Assembly: GCA_036525185.1 (NCBI GenBank)
Contig: DATDAW010000006.1
Coordinates: 31,790-95,789, forward strand
Length of the DNA: 64,000 nucleotides
Source of the DNA: DATDAW01 sp036525185
Lineage (GTDB): Bacteria > Verrucomicrobiota > Verrucomicrobiia > Chthoniobacterales > DASVRZ01
Direction: 5' to 3'
Part shown: in pieces, positions 1 to 9,338 of the stretch
How the letters are laid out: each line of letters opens with the position of its first letter
Numbering within the stretch: position 1 is the stretch's first letter
Program-made: the position numbers and the translations under genes
The notes under the pieces: generated by a model
What the model was told of the DNA's origin: nothing
Databases searched by the model: none
The model's input: only the letters and a program-made list of their open reading frames with translations

Positions 1-2
1 CG

Positions 3-953
3 GGTTATCTCGTCGGCAATTTCCCCATTCTTTGGAGTGAATGGAACGGGAAATTCCGTGACAGCATACGGCGTTTCTGGAAAAGCGACGGTGGTTTGGT
101 GGCGGAGATCGCTTACAAACTCAGTGGCAGCCCTGAGTACTATCAAATATCGGGCCGGCGTCCCTACGCATCCGTCAATTTCATTACTGCACACGACGGC
201 TTCACGCTCACCGATCTGGTGAGCTACAATGAAAAACACAACCTCGCCAACGGTGAGGAGAACCGCGACGGCGATAATAACAATCTCTCATGGAATTGCG
301 GCGTCGAAGGACCGACGGACGATCCGCAAGTCAATTCGCTCCGCGATCGGCAGCGCCGCAATTTTTTAGTGACGCTTTTCCTGTCGCAAGGTGTTCCCAT
401 GCTCAATGCTGGCGACGAATTTGGACGGACGCAGAATGGTAACAACAACATTTACTGTCAGGACAACGAGTTGGGCTGGTTCAGCTGGCAGCGTGATGCA
501 AAAGCCAACGCGATACAGCGATTTACATCGCGCCTCATCCGATTCCGCCATCAGCATCCCGTTTTCCGCCATACCAAATTTCTCAATGGACGGATGATCG
601 AAGAGGTCGGGCTCAAGGATGTTACCTGGCTCCATATCACAGGCGAGGAGATGACTGAGGCTCAATGGCACGACCCGCATCTCCGGACCCTGGCCATGAT
701 TCTGTGCGGCGACGCGCCGCTTTTGCGCGGCGACGACGGCGAACGTTATCGCGACGGGACGTTTTTGCTCTGTTTCAACGCCTCGCCCGAACCGGCCTCG
801 TTTAAACTCGCCGGTCCGAGCGGCGCATTTTGGAAGCCCGTCCTGGATACGGCTTCGGAGGAAGGCTTCGTGCCTCGGGCCCGCTCTGTGGCCGTGGGCG
901 ACGTAGTAGCTCTTATTGATCACTCGCTGAAGGTTTTTCAGCTGGAACGGTAG
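3..953 (+). CDS. glgX: Glycogen debranching enzyme GlgX, 3' part
   Basis: C-terminal 316 residues of a GH13 debranching enzyme that hydrolyses alpha-1,6 branches of phosphorylase-limited glycogen in the cytoplasm. The frame is open from base 3, so the gene begins before the window. Visible family motifs are VGNFPILWSEWNGKFRD near the start, FITAHDGFTLTDLVSYNEKH (GH13 region IV with the HD pair), GEENRDGDNNNLSWNCG, and the GDEFGRTQNGNNN/YCQDNE block. The last 100 residues form the usual beta-sandwich tail. The catalytic nucleophile and acid lie upstream, outside the window. The motif set separates GlgX/TreX from alpha-amylases. A hairpin follows the stop codon. Confidence 0.95.
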   Translation, partial: GYLVGNFPILWSEWNGKFRDSIRRFWKSDGGLVAEIAYKLSGSPEYYQISGRRPYASVNFITAHDGFTLTDLVSYNEKHNLANGEENRDGDNNNLSWNCGVEGPTDDPQVNSLRDRQRRNFLVTLFLSQGVPMLNAGDEFGRTQNGNNNIYCQDNELGWFSWQRDAKANAIQRFTSRLIRFRHQHPVFRHTKFLNGRMIEEVGLKDVTWLHITGEEMTEAQWHDPHLRTLAMILCGDAPLLRGDDGERYRDGTFLLCFNASPEPASFKLAGPSGAFWKPVLDTASEEGFVPRARSVAVGDVVALIDHSLKVFQLER

Positions 954-966
954 ATTAATCAGAGCG

Positions 967-1004
967 CTGCCCGCATCGGCCATCCAGCGATGGCCTGACG
1001 GCAG
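967..1004 (+). terminator. Hairpin after glgX, possible terminator
   Basis: Directly after the glgX stop, GGCCATC and GATGGCC pair around a 4-nt loop (978-995), and the stem can extend outward through CTGCC/GGCAG. There is no clear T-run, so termination is an inference. It lies between glgX and argA. Confidence 0.35.
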
Positions 1005-1165
1005 GATTGTTCGGGAAAAATCCAGTATTGAATCTCGCAGCCGCCCGGGTTGCAGCCGCGGGGCTGAAAAAAATGCAGCTTCATCGGGATCCGGAAACGT
1101 TTCCTGTGTTCCTCTCTTGCGCGCCACCGCAATCCGCTATTCACTACACGCCCACTTTGCTCTTG

Positions 1166-2470
1166 ATGAAGGTCTCCGATCTACGCGGCATCCTGCAGTA
1201 CGTTCCTCGATTCCGGGAACGCATCTTCGTTATTGCCATCGATGGCGAAGTCCTGGCTTCGCCAAATTTCCAGAATCTGCTCCTCGACATTGCCGTTCTG
1301 CGTTCGCTCAACATTCGAGTGGTCCTTGTCCACGGTGCTTCCTATCAGGTCGAGCATACTGCCAAAGAGCGTGGCGTCACCATTTCCAATGCCGACGGCA
1401 CGGGTGTCACCGACGAAACCACGCTTCAATTGGCGACGGCAGTCGCGATTCGTCTTACGAACGAAGTGATGCAGGGCCTTACCGACGTAGACCTGCGTGC
1501 AGCCTACGCCAATGCCATCATCGCGCATCCGGCGGGGATCCTGCACGCCGTCGATTTCAAAAATACCGGGCGCGTTGAACGCGTGGACGACCGCTGCCTG
1601 GAACTTTTCCTCGCCGAAGGCATCGTCCCCGTCATTCCGCCCCTCGGATTTGACGGCGAGGGGCGTACGTTTCGAGTCAATTCCGACGCCATCGCCCTCG
1701 AAGTCGCTGAAGCTTTGCACGCCGCAAAAATCATCTTCGTCTCGGCCCATTCCGGCGTCGAAATCGACGGACGCTTCGTCGGCCAGCTTTCGGTTCCGGA
1801 GACCGAGGAACTGCTGAAGAGCCATCGTGCCAAGTTGCCCGCTGGACTTGCCTCAAAACTCGATCATGCCGCGCGTGCTTGCCGTCTCGGTGTTCCGCGC
1901 GTCCATCTGATTAATGGCCACCAGAACGAGGCTTTGCTCACGGAGGTTTTCTCGAATCAAGGCATCGGCACGATGGTTTATTCGAACGACTACCAGCAGA
2001 TCCGGCGCATCTACAAGAAGGACGTCCGCGGCGTCATGAATCTCATCCGCGAATCGGTGAACAACGAGGAACTCATTTTCCGCACCCGGGCCGACATCAT
2101 CAATCACATCGAAGATTATTGGGTGCTAGAGATCGACCGCCGGCTTGTCGGCTGCGTCGCGCTCCACCCATATCCCGACGAATCCAAAGCCGAACTCGCG
2201 TGCCTCTACGTCAGCAAGTCTGCCGAGCATCACGGACATGGTCGAAAATTGATGTCTTTTGTCGAGGACTTGGCCCGGGAAAAGGGGATTCGCGACGTTT
2301 TCGCTCTCTCAACGCAAGCGTTTAACTATCTCCAGCAGAAGGGCGGTTTCGTGGAAACCACGATCGACAACCTCCCCGAAGCACGCCGTGCGAAGTACGA
2401 ATCGAGCGGCCGGAAAAGTAAAATCCTCATCAAGCACATCAAACGAGAATCGGAATTGTTAAATCCGTAG
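1166..2470 (+). CDS. argA: Amino-acid N-acetyltransferase (N-acetylglutamate synthase) ArgA
   Basis: 434 aa, close to the 443 aa of E. coli ArgA. Catalyses the first step of arginine synthesis: acetyl-CoA plus glutamate to N-acetylglutamate. The N-terminal two thirds (about 1-280) is an amino-acid-kinase fold used for arginine sensing, with the VVLVHGASYQ and FRVNSDAIALEVAEAL blocks. The C-terminal 140 residues are a GNAT domain, with LACLYVSKSAEHHGHGRKLM as the acetyl-CoA-binding stretch. The ATG at 1166 is preferred because upstream in-frame sequence (from 1007) does not resemble ArgA. It sits alone, facing the convergent aspS. Confidence 0.93.
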   Translation: MKVSDLRGILQYVPRFRERIFVIAIDGEVLASPNFQNLLLDIAVLRSLNIRVVLVHGASYQVEHTAKERGVTISNADGTGVTDETTLQLATAVAIRLTNEVMQGLTDVDLRAAYANAIIAHPAGILHAVDFKNTGRVERVDDRCLELFLAEGIVPVIPPLGFDGEGRTFRVNSDAIALEVAEALHAAKIIFVSAHSGVEIDGRFVGQLSVPETEELLKSHRAKLPAGLASKLDHAARACRLGVPRVHLINGHQNEALLTEVFSNQGIGTMVYSNDYQQIRRIYKKDVRGVMNLIRESVNNEELIFRTRADIINHIEDYWVLEIDRRLVGCVALHPYPDESKAELACLYVSKSAEHHGHGRKLMSFVEDLAREKGIRDVFALSTQAFNYLQQKGGFVETTIDNLPEARRAKYESSGRKSKILIKHIKRESELLNP

Positions 2471-2508
2471 GGACGTTTCGATGAGGGCGGAATCCGCTGG
2501 GTGCGGCA

Positions 2509-4317
2509 TCACGCTTTTTTCACCGTCGTCTGGATGTGCAATTCGCGTAATTGTTTGAATTCCACTTCCAGCGGCGATTGAGTCATCAAATCCAGGCCTC
2601 GATTGTTTTTAGGGAAAGCGATCACTTCGCGAATGCTGGAAGCGCCCGCAGCCAGCATCACGACGCGGTCCAAACCGAAAGCAATGCCTCCGTGGGGTGG
2701 TGCCCCAAAACTGAAGGCACGGAGCAAGTGGGCAAATTTCGCCTGTTGTTCCTCCGGACTGACACCGAGCACTTCAAACATCTTCTTCTGCAAATCCTTT
2801 TCGTGAATACGCACTGAGCCTCCGCCGAGTTCCGTCCCGTTAAGCACGACGTCATATGCCACGGCGCGCACTTTTTCGTATTCGCCCGCTTCAAGCAAGG
2901 GGACGTCCTCCGCTTTCGGGCGGGTGAACGGATGATGCACGGCTCCCCATTTATTCTCCTCGGGCACAAACATCAGCAGCGGAAAATCGACCACCCATAG
3001 GAAATTCAACGCGTCGTTTCCTTCGGTGAGGCCCAGCAACTCCGCCACGCGCAGACGCACCCGTCCGAGCACTTCGCAGACATTTTGCCATTTTAAATCC
3101 GCGCCGAAGAAAAGGACATCGCCGTCTTCGAAACTCATCCGCGCAGCCAGGGCCGCCTTTTCTGTTTCGGAGAAGAACTTCACGATCGGTGACTCCCATT
3201 CGCCGTCCTTTAAACGAATATAAGCCAATCCCTTCGCACCGAATTCGGTTTTGACCCATTCCTCCCATTTCTTCAGCTGCTCCTTGCTCAGCAACGCGGC
3301 TGCGCCTTTCGCATTGATCGCTTTGATCACACCGCCACCGTCGATCACCGACCGGAAAACCTTGAACTGCGACCCGCCAAAAATTTCGCCGACATCGATC
3401 AGTTCCACGCCAAAACGTGTGTCCGGCTTGTCCGATCCATAGCGATCCATTGCCTCGCGCCACGTGATCCGCGGGAAAGGCAGGGCGACTTCCACGCCTT
3501 TCGCGACGCGAAAAACATGCGCGATCAGTCCTTCCACCAGATCCTGAATGTCCGCCTCTGTGACAAACGAAGCCTCGATGTCGATCTGCGTAAATTCCGG
3601 CTGGCGGTCTGCGCGCAAATCTTCATCGCGAAAGCACCTGGCGATCTGGAAATATTTCTCCAAACCTGCTACCTGCAGGAGTTGCTTGTACTGCTGGGGA
3701 GCCTGCGGTAACGCGTAAAAATGTCCCGGTGACAATCGCGACGGGACGAGGAAATCCCGCGCGCCTTCCGGTGTTGGATTCGATAAAATCGGTGTTTCGA
3801 TCTCCAGAAAGCCCTGATCATCGAGGTAGTCCCGGGTCGCTTTTACAATCCGGTGGCGCAGTTTCAGGTTACGCTGCATGTGAGCCGTCCGCAGGTCCAG
3901 ATAACGGTACTCCAGGCGCAAGTCCTCGTTTACCTTCGGATCATCAAGCGGGAAGGGTGGCACGCCGGCCTTGTTGAGCACCGTCAATTCCGAGGCGATC
4001 ACCTCGATGGCGCCCGTATCGAGCTTCGCGTTTTCCGTGCCCGCAAGACGCGCGGCAACTGTTCCGGAAACCTGAAGCACGTCCTCGGAACGAAGCCCAT
4101 GAGCTGCCTCCGTGACCGCCGGAAATTCCTCGGGACGAAACACCACTTGCGTAAGGCCTTCGCGGTCGCGCAAATCGATAAAAATGACTCCGCCATGGTC
4201 CCGGCGCGAATTCACCCATCCCGCAAGTTTAACGGATTGGCCAATGTTTGCCGGGCGAAGTGCCTGGCACGAATGCGTGCGGTAAGTGGTCATTTGCGAC
4301 ATGGGGACGCGGAACAT
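2509..4317 (-). CDS. aspS: Aspartyl-tRNA synthetase AspS
   Basis: 602 aa, bacterial-type class IIb synthetase charging tRNA-Asp in the cytoplasm. Order: OB-fold anticodon domain (about 10-115, with GGVIFIDLRDREGLTQVVF), class II catalytic core with motif 2 FRDEDLRADRQPEFTQID, the bacterial GAD insertion (about 300-420), and motif 3 GIAFGLDRVVMLAAG near the C-terminus. The ATG at 4317 has a GGAAGG about 10 nt upstream; in-frame ATGs at 4302 and 4293 are alternatives, the last giving the typical short N-terminus. Whether it is discriminating or also makes Asp-tRNA-Asn depends on gatCAB elsewhere in the genome. Confidence 0.95.
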   Translation of the reverse strand: MFRVPMSQMTTYRTHSCQALRPANIGQSVKLAGWVNSRRDHGGVIFIDLRDREGLTQVVFRPEEFPAVTEAAHGLRSEDVLQVSGTVAARLAGTENAKLDTGAIEVIASELTVLNKAGVPPFPLDDPKVNEDLRLEYRYLDLRTAHMQRNLKLRHRIVKATRDYLDDQGFLEIETPILSNPTPEGARDFLVPSRLSPGHFYALPQAPQQYKQLLQVAGLEKYFQIARCFRDEDLRADRQPEFTQIDIEASFVTEADIQDLVEGLIAHVFRVAKGVEVALPFPRITWREAMDRYGSDKPDTRFGVELIDVGEIFGGSQFKVFRSVIDGGGVIKAINAKGAAALLSKEQLKKWEEWVKTEFGAKGLAYIRLKDGEWESPIVKFFSETEKAALAARMSFEDGDVLFFGADLKWQNVCEVLGRVRLRVAELLGLTEGNDALNFLWVVDFPLLMFVPEENKWGAVHHPFTRPKAEDVPLLEAGEYEKVRAVAYDVVLNGTELGGGSVRIHEKDLQKKMFEVLGVSPEEQQAKFAHLLRAFSFGAPPHGGIAFGLDRVVMLAAGASSIREVIAFPKNNRGLDLMTQSPLEVEFKQLRELHIQTTVKKA

Positions 4318-4410
4318 ACCGAAAAACCCTTCCAGCGGAAGCGAAAAGCTTGAGCGCCGTCAGTGCGGCCCGATCTCTTGTCTGAGCTAAAGTCGGGATT
4401 AAACGTTTAT

Positions 4411-4617
4411 TCAGTCCTCCCTGAAGACGATGCGGCGGATGTGGTCGTAAGGGATTACGTTCACATATCCGTCGTCAGCCATAATATCGAGCAACCGCGG
4501 AGATGTCGGGAAGATGTGGTCGGGTGTCGGGACAACGCAGGAAACGTCCTCGGCTAGATCCACGATAAACGGCACGAATGGCTTCGCATGGATCAGCTTC
4601 AAAATTTGCTCGCGCAT
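4411..4617 (-). CDS. Small conserved protein (68 aa), unknown function
   Basis: Small soluble protein beginning MREQILKLIHAKPFVPF. It resembles a group of roughly 70-90-aa proteins I recall from Verrucomicrobia and Planctomycetes with an LLHARPFxPF-type start, an HPD-like centre (here TPDHIFPTSPR) and a terminal hydrophobic strand (IRRIVFRED). The ATG at 4617 has an AGG about 10 nt upstream. An in-frame ATG at 4653 would add 12 residues but lacks such a site. No catalytic motif is visible. A possible 28-aa zinc-ribbon ORF ends within its leader. Confidence 0.6.
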   Translation of the reverse strand: MREQILKLIHAKPFVPFIVDLAEDVSCVVPTPDHIFPTSPRLLDIMADDGYVNVIPYDHIRRIVFRED

Positions 4618-4622
4618 TAAAA

Positions 4623-4709
4623 TTAACCTATCAGCGGGCGACAATCCGGGCAATCCGGCGCTCTACCCGCAGTTTCACCGAGCTGGCAGTCGCAAAACGG
4701 ACATTGCAC
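4623..4709 (-). CDS. Possible 28-aa zinc-ribbon micro-ORF
   Basis: GTG-initiated ORF immediately upstream of the 68-aa gene. The peptide contains CPFCDCQLGE and, eleven residues on, DCPDC, an arrangement like a treble-clef or zinc-ribbon knuckle pair. The stop lies within the leader of the downstream gene, which would allow translational coupling. The start is uncertain: the AGGA abuts the GTG and no in-frame ATG precedes it. It could be chance, or the tail of a decayed gene. Confidence 0.28.
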   Translation of the reverse strand: MQCPFCDCQLGETAGRAPDCPDCRPLIG

Positions 4710-4772
4710 TCCTGCGGCTTCGCGTTACAAAGGCCGCCCACAAAGATCAGCCCTTAGCCATTCACCCGATCC

Positions 4773-5456
4773 ATGAAGACCAAAGGAATCAACGAAGCCC
4801 AATTTTTCTCCCTGCTCCAAAAAGTGCTGCCGGTCACTGTCAATGATCCCAACTTGGTCAACGCCATCTACGAAGGTGTCGTGAAGGAAGTGCAGATGGC
4901 CAAGAACCTCGCGTCCTTCGAGAAATTCTGCGAGGAAGGGGCGCTTCCTGATTTGGAACCCGACACCGTGTCCGGTTTGCAGACTGAACTCGCGGGAAAA
5001 TTCGGCGAAGCGAATGTCGCGATTGCGCCCGAAGAAGATGGCTCTAGCGTCGCCGTGGAAATCGCGCTGCCCGATCGAACGGTGAGCAGCCGAGTAAAAG
5101 TGGATCCTGCGGCGGCGTTGGAGGAGGAACCGAAGGCGCCGTTCGTGCCTTTTCCCGTAGTTCTGCCAGACGACCCGGAATTGGTCTGGGTGCTTGCGCG
5201 CCGGGAAAATGTCGGTCCGGATGAGGCCGGAATGGCGCTCGCCCGCATCGAGGAAGAGTTCTGGCAGACGAAAAAGGGCCAACAGCTTCAGCGCGATCGC
5301 GTGGAAAAATGTTTTGCCGAGTTCATCATGCATGTGCCTGCGTCGATGCTCGCAGAGAGCAGTTTGAAACGGCACTACAAAGAACCCGAAGCGCTCCGGA
5401 CGTTGCGCCTGCTTCCCGGTGCAGAACTGCCGCAGTTGGCCGAAACGGAAGTCTGA
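4773..5456 (+). CDS. Hypothetical protein, 227 aa
   Basis: Soluble acidic protein with no signal peptide or membrane segment. The first 60 residues look alpha-helical (KTKGINEAQFFSLLQKVLPV). The middle holds acidic and proline-rich stretches (AAALEEEPKAPFVPFPVVLP). The C-terminal 80 residues are helical again (ALARIEEEFWQTKKGQQLQR). I do not recognise a family. Codon use matches neighbouring genes, and the gene ends exactly where hrpA ends on the other strand (5456/5457), so both stops are well constrained. Confidence 0.7.
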   Translation: MKTKGINEAQFFSLLQKVLPVTVNDPNLVNAIYEGVVKEVQMAKNLASFEKFCEEGALPDLEPDTVSGLQTELAGKFGEANVAIAPEEDGSSVAVEIALPDRTVSSRVKVDPAAALEEEPKAPFVPFPVVLPDDPELVWVLARRENVGPDEAGMALARIEEEFWQTKKGQQLQRDRVEKCFAEFIMHVPASMLAESSLKRHYKEPEALRTLRLLPGAELPQLAETEV

Positions 5457-8400
5457 TCAAAGTTCGCCAAGTATCTTCAATCGCTGGGCGGATACTGGCT
5501 GGGCAGTGCCGAGTTCCTGCGCGAAGATTGAGACCCTGAATTCCTCGAGCATCCAGCGAAACGCCTCGCGATGTGCGGCGGGGACGCGGCATTCCCAGTC
5601 TGCGAAAGGCAGCAGTTGCTTCGCTTTCTCGGCGTCCTTCGCAGGGCTGACCGCCGCGCGTTCGGCACGGATTTGGATGGCCCGGAGATAGCGGAGCAGC
5701 TCGGGCAAACGCGCGTGCGGAGTGCGCGCGAGAAAATCGGCCGGAACGAGGCGATCCAGGTCCTGTTCCAGGCCACCGTAACGTTTTGGAGATGCCAGGA
5801 TTTTTTGGCGGATATCCAGGATCTGCTTCATCCAATCACCGACCTGGTAGACAAGCGCTGGTAGTTCGCTCCTGGCGCCTTCAATCATTGCGAGAAACCT
5901 CGCTTCGGTGAGCGGAAAGAGCGGTGTGAGATGAAGCGCATGCTCGGTAACGTGCCGGAGAGCGGTCTCCTGAAGCACCTCGGGCGAGGCAAATTGCGCC
6001 GTCGGCGTTTGAAGTTTGACGCTCATTTGGTGCAGTGCCTGGTGGAAACCATTGATCCGGTTGGTGTGCCCGAGGATGTGACGAGCTGAGGCGGCGAGAT
6101 CTTTGCGGAGGCGGCCAAGATCGCGCTCGAGGGCGAGTTCCGCCAGCCGTCGCACTCCGAGGATGGAGGCTCTCTCCGCTTCCTCCCGTTTGCGGAACAA
6201 GCGCACATCCACTTCGGTTTCCCATAGCGCCAACCCCGGAAAAGCGAGCAGCGGGACACCGCCAGCCTCCTCCACGATTACCGACTCCGGCAAATTGCCA
6301 AACGACCACACGGAAACCGCATATCGCTCCCAACGATGGACCGCTTTTTCCCAAGCAACGGATCTGACGTCACTGCTCTCCATCTGCGTCCGAATCGTCG
6401 CAAGGTCACGACCGGCGGCGACGGTCTTGTTTCCCGCGTCGACGACCTCCACACGCGGTTTCAAATGTGCGGGCAGGCTCTCCGGCGGCCAATCCTCGGC
6501 GCGAACGGCCGCCCGATATTTTCGCCTTAGGAACTCCGCGAACGCCGCAAGAAAATCCCCGTGGCCGGGCTGAAACTCTTCTGCGATCTCACGGATCTTT
6601 GGCTCCAACGGCAGCAACGTTTTGCGCACGCTTTTCGGTAACGCGCGAAGCAGCACCCCGGCTTGTTCCTCGCGCAAACCCGGCACCATCCACTGGAGTT
6701 GGCCTGTGGTGAGTTGTTCCGCCACGGGCAACGGGACCCGGACCGTTACGCCGTCGGTGTCCTCTCCCGGCGTATAGGCGTACGTCACAGGCAGAACGGT
6801 GTTGCCCAGCGAGACGCGATCGGGGAACATCTCGTGGTCGAAAGTCGCGCCGTCATCACCAATCAGATCCGCTTCTGTCGCGCAGAGAAAATCCGGCTCG
6901 CGATCAATACGCGAGCGCGCCAGCCGATTGAGATCGTGCACCGATGAAACACCCTCAATGCGGGCCGCGTAATATTGGTAAAGCGCCTCGTCCAAGTCGT
7001 GTGCCCGCCGGCTGCGGATTCGCGTAAGAGCCGTCTCGATCTTGTCGCGAACTTTGCGGTTTTCGGCAAAGAACCGGAGTGGAATCCGCGCTTCTTCGGC
7101 AATCAACGCTCCGCGAATAAACAGCTCGGTTGCTTCAACGGGATCGATCCGACCGAAGTCGATTTGCCGCCGTGAAATTTCCAGCCCGTGCAGCAGCACG
7201 CGTTCCCAAACAAGCACCCGCTCCGCCTTTTTGCTCCAATAGGGTTCGACATAACGGAACAGGCAGAGATGCGCGCCGAGTTCCACGATCCACTCCGGGT
7301 CAATTTTCGCGACCATCCGCGCGAAGAGCTGTGACGTGTGGACGATTTCGCCCGAGACAAGCCATTGCGGTTGACGACTTTTTTCTGCAGCATTCGCCGC
7401 CCTGCCGGAATTGGACGCATTGTTAACGACTTTGGGCGGTTTTTCCCGGCGTTCGTAGAGATTCGAACCGGGGAAAAGCGTGACAACACGTTCGCCCGAC
7501 GCCTTGTAGACATTCCGCTCCTGGCGTTGTGCAATCTGGCTGAGTAAACCGGCGAGGATGGAGCGATGGATCGCTTCGTAGCCGGCGTCCTTTGGCGGCG
7601 TAACGACGGGCGCGCCGTCGTCCATCGCATCAGCGAGCTGCCAGTAAATGTCGCGCCACTCGCGCATGCGCGAAACGGAGAGATAGTTCGCTTTGCAAAA
7701 ACGCCGGAGCGCATTGTTGCTGCCTCGTGCTTCCGCATCCGGCGACGCACGCCAGATTTTCAACAAGGAAAGGAAATCCGAATCCGGATCGGCAAACGCC
7801 CGATGTGCGGCTGTAGCGGCTTCTTTTGCGTCGTCAGGCCGTTCGCGTGGGTCGGGCACGCTCAAACCAGCCGCCATGATCAGCATCTCGGGTAACGCCT
7901 TTTCCTGACGCGCCTGGAGCAACATCCGGCCCAGAGTCGGATCGACTGGCAATCGCGCGAGCTCGTGTCCGAGCGGTGTCAGTTCGTTCGTATCGTTGAG
8001 AGCGCCGAGCTCATGCAGAAGCTGATAACCGGCGCGAACCGCAGCGGACTGCGGCGGATTGAGAAATGGGAACGTCTCGATTTCCCCGAGCCGGAATGCC
8101 TTCATCCGCAAGATCACTTCCGCGAGATTTGCCCGTTGAATCTCCGGCTGTGTGAATCGCGGGCGCTGTTGAAAGTCGTCCTCGGCATAGAGCCGGACGC
8201 AAGTGCCGTCCTGCACGCGTCCTGCACGCCCGGCGCGCTGGTTCGCACTGCTTTGTGAAATCGGTTCGACGGGCAGCCGCTTCGTGCGTGTGCGCGGGTT
8301 GTAGCGGCTCATTCGAGAAAATCCGGCATCGATGACGTAACGAATACGCGGCAGCGTGAGCGACGTTTCGGCGATGTTTGTCGCCACGATCACGCGGCGC

Positions 8401-9233
8401 CGCGGGCCTGGTGCAAAGATCCGTTGCTGTTCCCCAGCCGACATTCGTCCGAAAAGTCCCATGACCTCGATCCCGTTCCCCAGGCTGCCCTCCAGCAGTT
8501 CGCGCGTTTCACGGATATCGCGTTCTGTCGGCATGAAGACCAGCACGTCGCCTGTATCCGACTCAATCAACGCATCTTCCGTTGCGCCAACTGCCGCTTC
8601 AATGTGGCTGGGATCATCCTCGGATTCGGCGAACGATTCCACCGGCGCATAGCGGACTTCCACGGGCCAAAGCCGCCCCGAAACCTCGACAATTGGCGCC
8701 CCGCCGAACGCGTTGGAAAATGCTTCGGTGTCAATCGTTGCCGAAGTGATGATCAACTTCAAGTCTCCGCGCTTTCGCAGCAGCCCCTGCAAATAGCCCA
8801 GGAGAAAATCGATGTTCAGAGAACGTTCGTGCGCCTCGTCAATGATGAGCGTTGAGTAAGCGCGCAGCATTGGATCCGACTGAATCTCTGCGAGCAGGAT
8901 GCCATCGGTCATGAATTTGATCTGCGTCTCGCGCCCTGTGTCGTCCTTGAAGCGCATCTTGCATCCCACTTCGCGCCCCCACGTGACGCCCAGTTCCTCG
9001 GCCACACGCCGAGAGACACTCAGCGCCGCCACCCGCCGCGGTTGCGTGCACCCAATCCGCCCGCGCTCCGCCAGGCCCGCCTCCAGACACAGCTTCGGCA
9101 ATTGCGTCGTTTTTCCCGATCCTGTTTCTCCCGCAACGACCACGACCTGATGCCCCCGCAACAACGCGAGGATTTCCTCGCGCCGCGCAGTGATTGGCAG
9201 TTCGGCTGGATAACGAATCGTGGACAAGAACAT
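5457..9233 (-). CDS. hrpA: ATP-dependent RNA helicase HrpA
   Basis: 1258 aa, the usual length for bacterial HrpA (about 1300). A DEAH-box RNA helicase acting on mRNA and stalled or collided ribosomes. Walker A is GETGSGKTTQLPK near residue 30 and Walker B/DEAH is LIIDEAHERSLN near 135. Motif III SATIDTEAF, motif V NIAETSLTLPRIRYVIDAGF and motif VI QRAGRAGRVQDGTC follow, then winged-helix, ratchet and OB domains and the long HrpA-specific C-terminal region. The ATG at 9233 is preferred; a GTG at 9275 would add 14 unrelated residues. Its start lies about 105 bp from the divergent helicase gene at 9339. Confidence 0.95.
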   Translation of the reverse strand: MFLSTIRYPAELPITARREEILALLRGHQVVVVAGETGSGKTTQLPKLCLEAGLAERGRIGCTQPRRVAALSVSRRVAEELGVTWGREVGCKMRFKDDTGRETQIKFMTDGILLAEIQSDPMLRAYSTLIIDEAHERSLNIDFLLGYLQGLLRKRGDLKLIITSATIDTEAFSNAFGGAPIVEVSGRLWPVEVRYAPVESFAESEDDPSHIEAAVGATEDALIESDTGDVLVFMPTERDIRETRELLEGSLGNGIEVMGLFGRMSAGEQQRIFAPGPRRRVIVATNIAETSLTLPRIRYVIDAGFSRMSRYNPRTRTKRLPVEPISQSSANQRAGRAGRVQDGTCVRLYAEDDFQQRPRFTQPEIQRANLAEVILRMKAFRLGEIETFPFLNPPQSAAVRAGYQLLHELGALNDTNELTPLGHELARLPVDPTLGRMLLQARQEKALPEMLIMAAGLSVPDPRERPDDAKEAATAAHRAFADPDSDFLSLLKIWRASPDAEARGSNNALRRFCKANYLSVSRMREWRDIYWQLADAMDDGAPVVTPPKDAGYEAIHRSILAGLLSQIAQRQERNVYKASGERVVTLFPGSNLYERREKPPKVVNNASNSGRAANAAEKSRQPQWLVSGEIVHTSQLFARMVAKIDPEWIVELGAHLCLFRYVEPYWSKKAERVLVWERVLLHGLEISRRQIDFGRIDPVEATELFIRGALIAEEARIPLRFFAENRKVRDKIETALTRIRSRRAHDLDEALYQYYAARIEGVSSVHDLNRLARSRIDREPDFLCATEADLIGDDGATFDHEMFPDRVSLGNTVLPVTYAYTPGEDTDGVTVRVPLPVAEQLTTGQLQWMVPGLREEQAGVLLRALPKSVRKTLLPLEPKIREIAEEFQPGHGDFLAAFAEFLRRKYRAAVRAEDWPPESLPAHLKPRVEVVDAGNKTVAAGRDLATIRTQMESSDVRSVAWEKAVHRWERYAVSVWSFGNLPESVIVEEAGGVPLLAFPGLALWETEVDVRLFRKREEAERASILGVRRLAELALERDLGRLRKDLAASARHILGHTNRINGFHQALHQMSVKLQTPTAQFASPEVLQETALRHVTEHALHLTPLFPLTEARFLAMIEGARSELPALVYQVGDWMKQILDIRQKILASPKRYGGLEQDLDRLVPADFLARTPHARLPELLRYLRAIQIRAERAAVSPAKDAEKAKQLLPFADWECRVPAAHREAFRWMLEEFRVSIFAQELGTAQPVSAQRLKILGEL

Positions 9234-9338
9234 GACAGCAAAAATGGTTGGCAAGTTACCACGAATGCCTTCCACTGCGAAATACTGGGAGCAGGAGCGC
9301 TTCCCTCGTCCCCAGCATGCGCTTAAGGTCCACCTATC

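Noticed and set aside
366..1127. 253-aa minus-strand ORF over glgX and the argA leader
   Set aside because: Antisense of conserved GH13 motifs; composition-driven.
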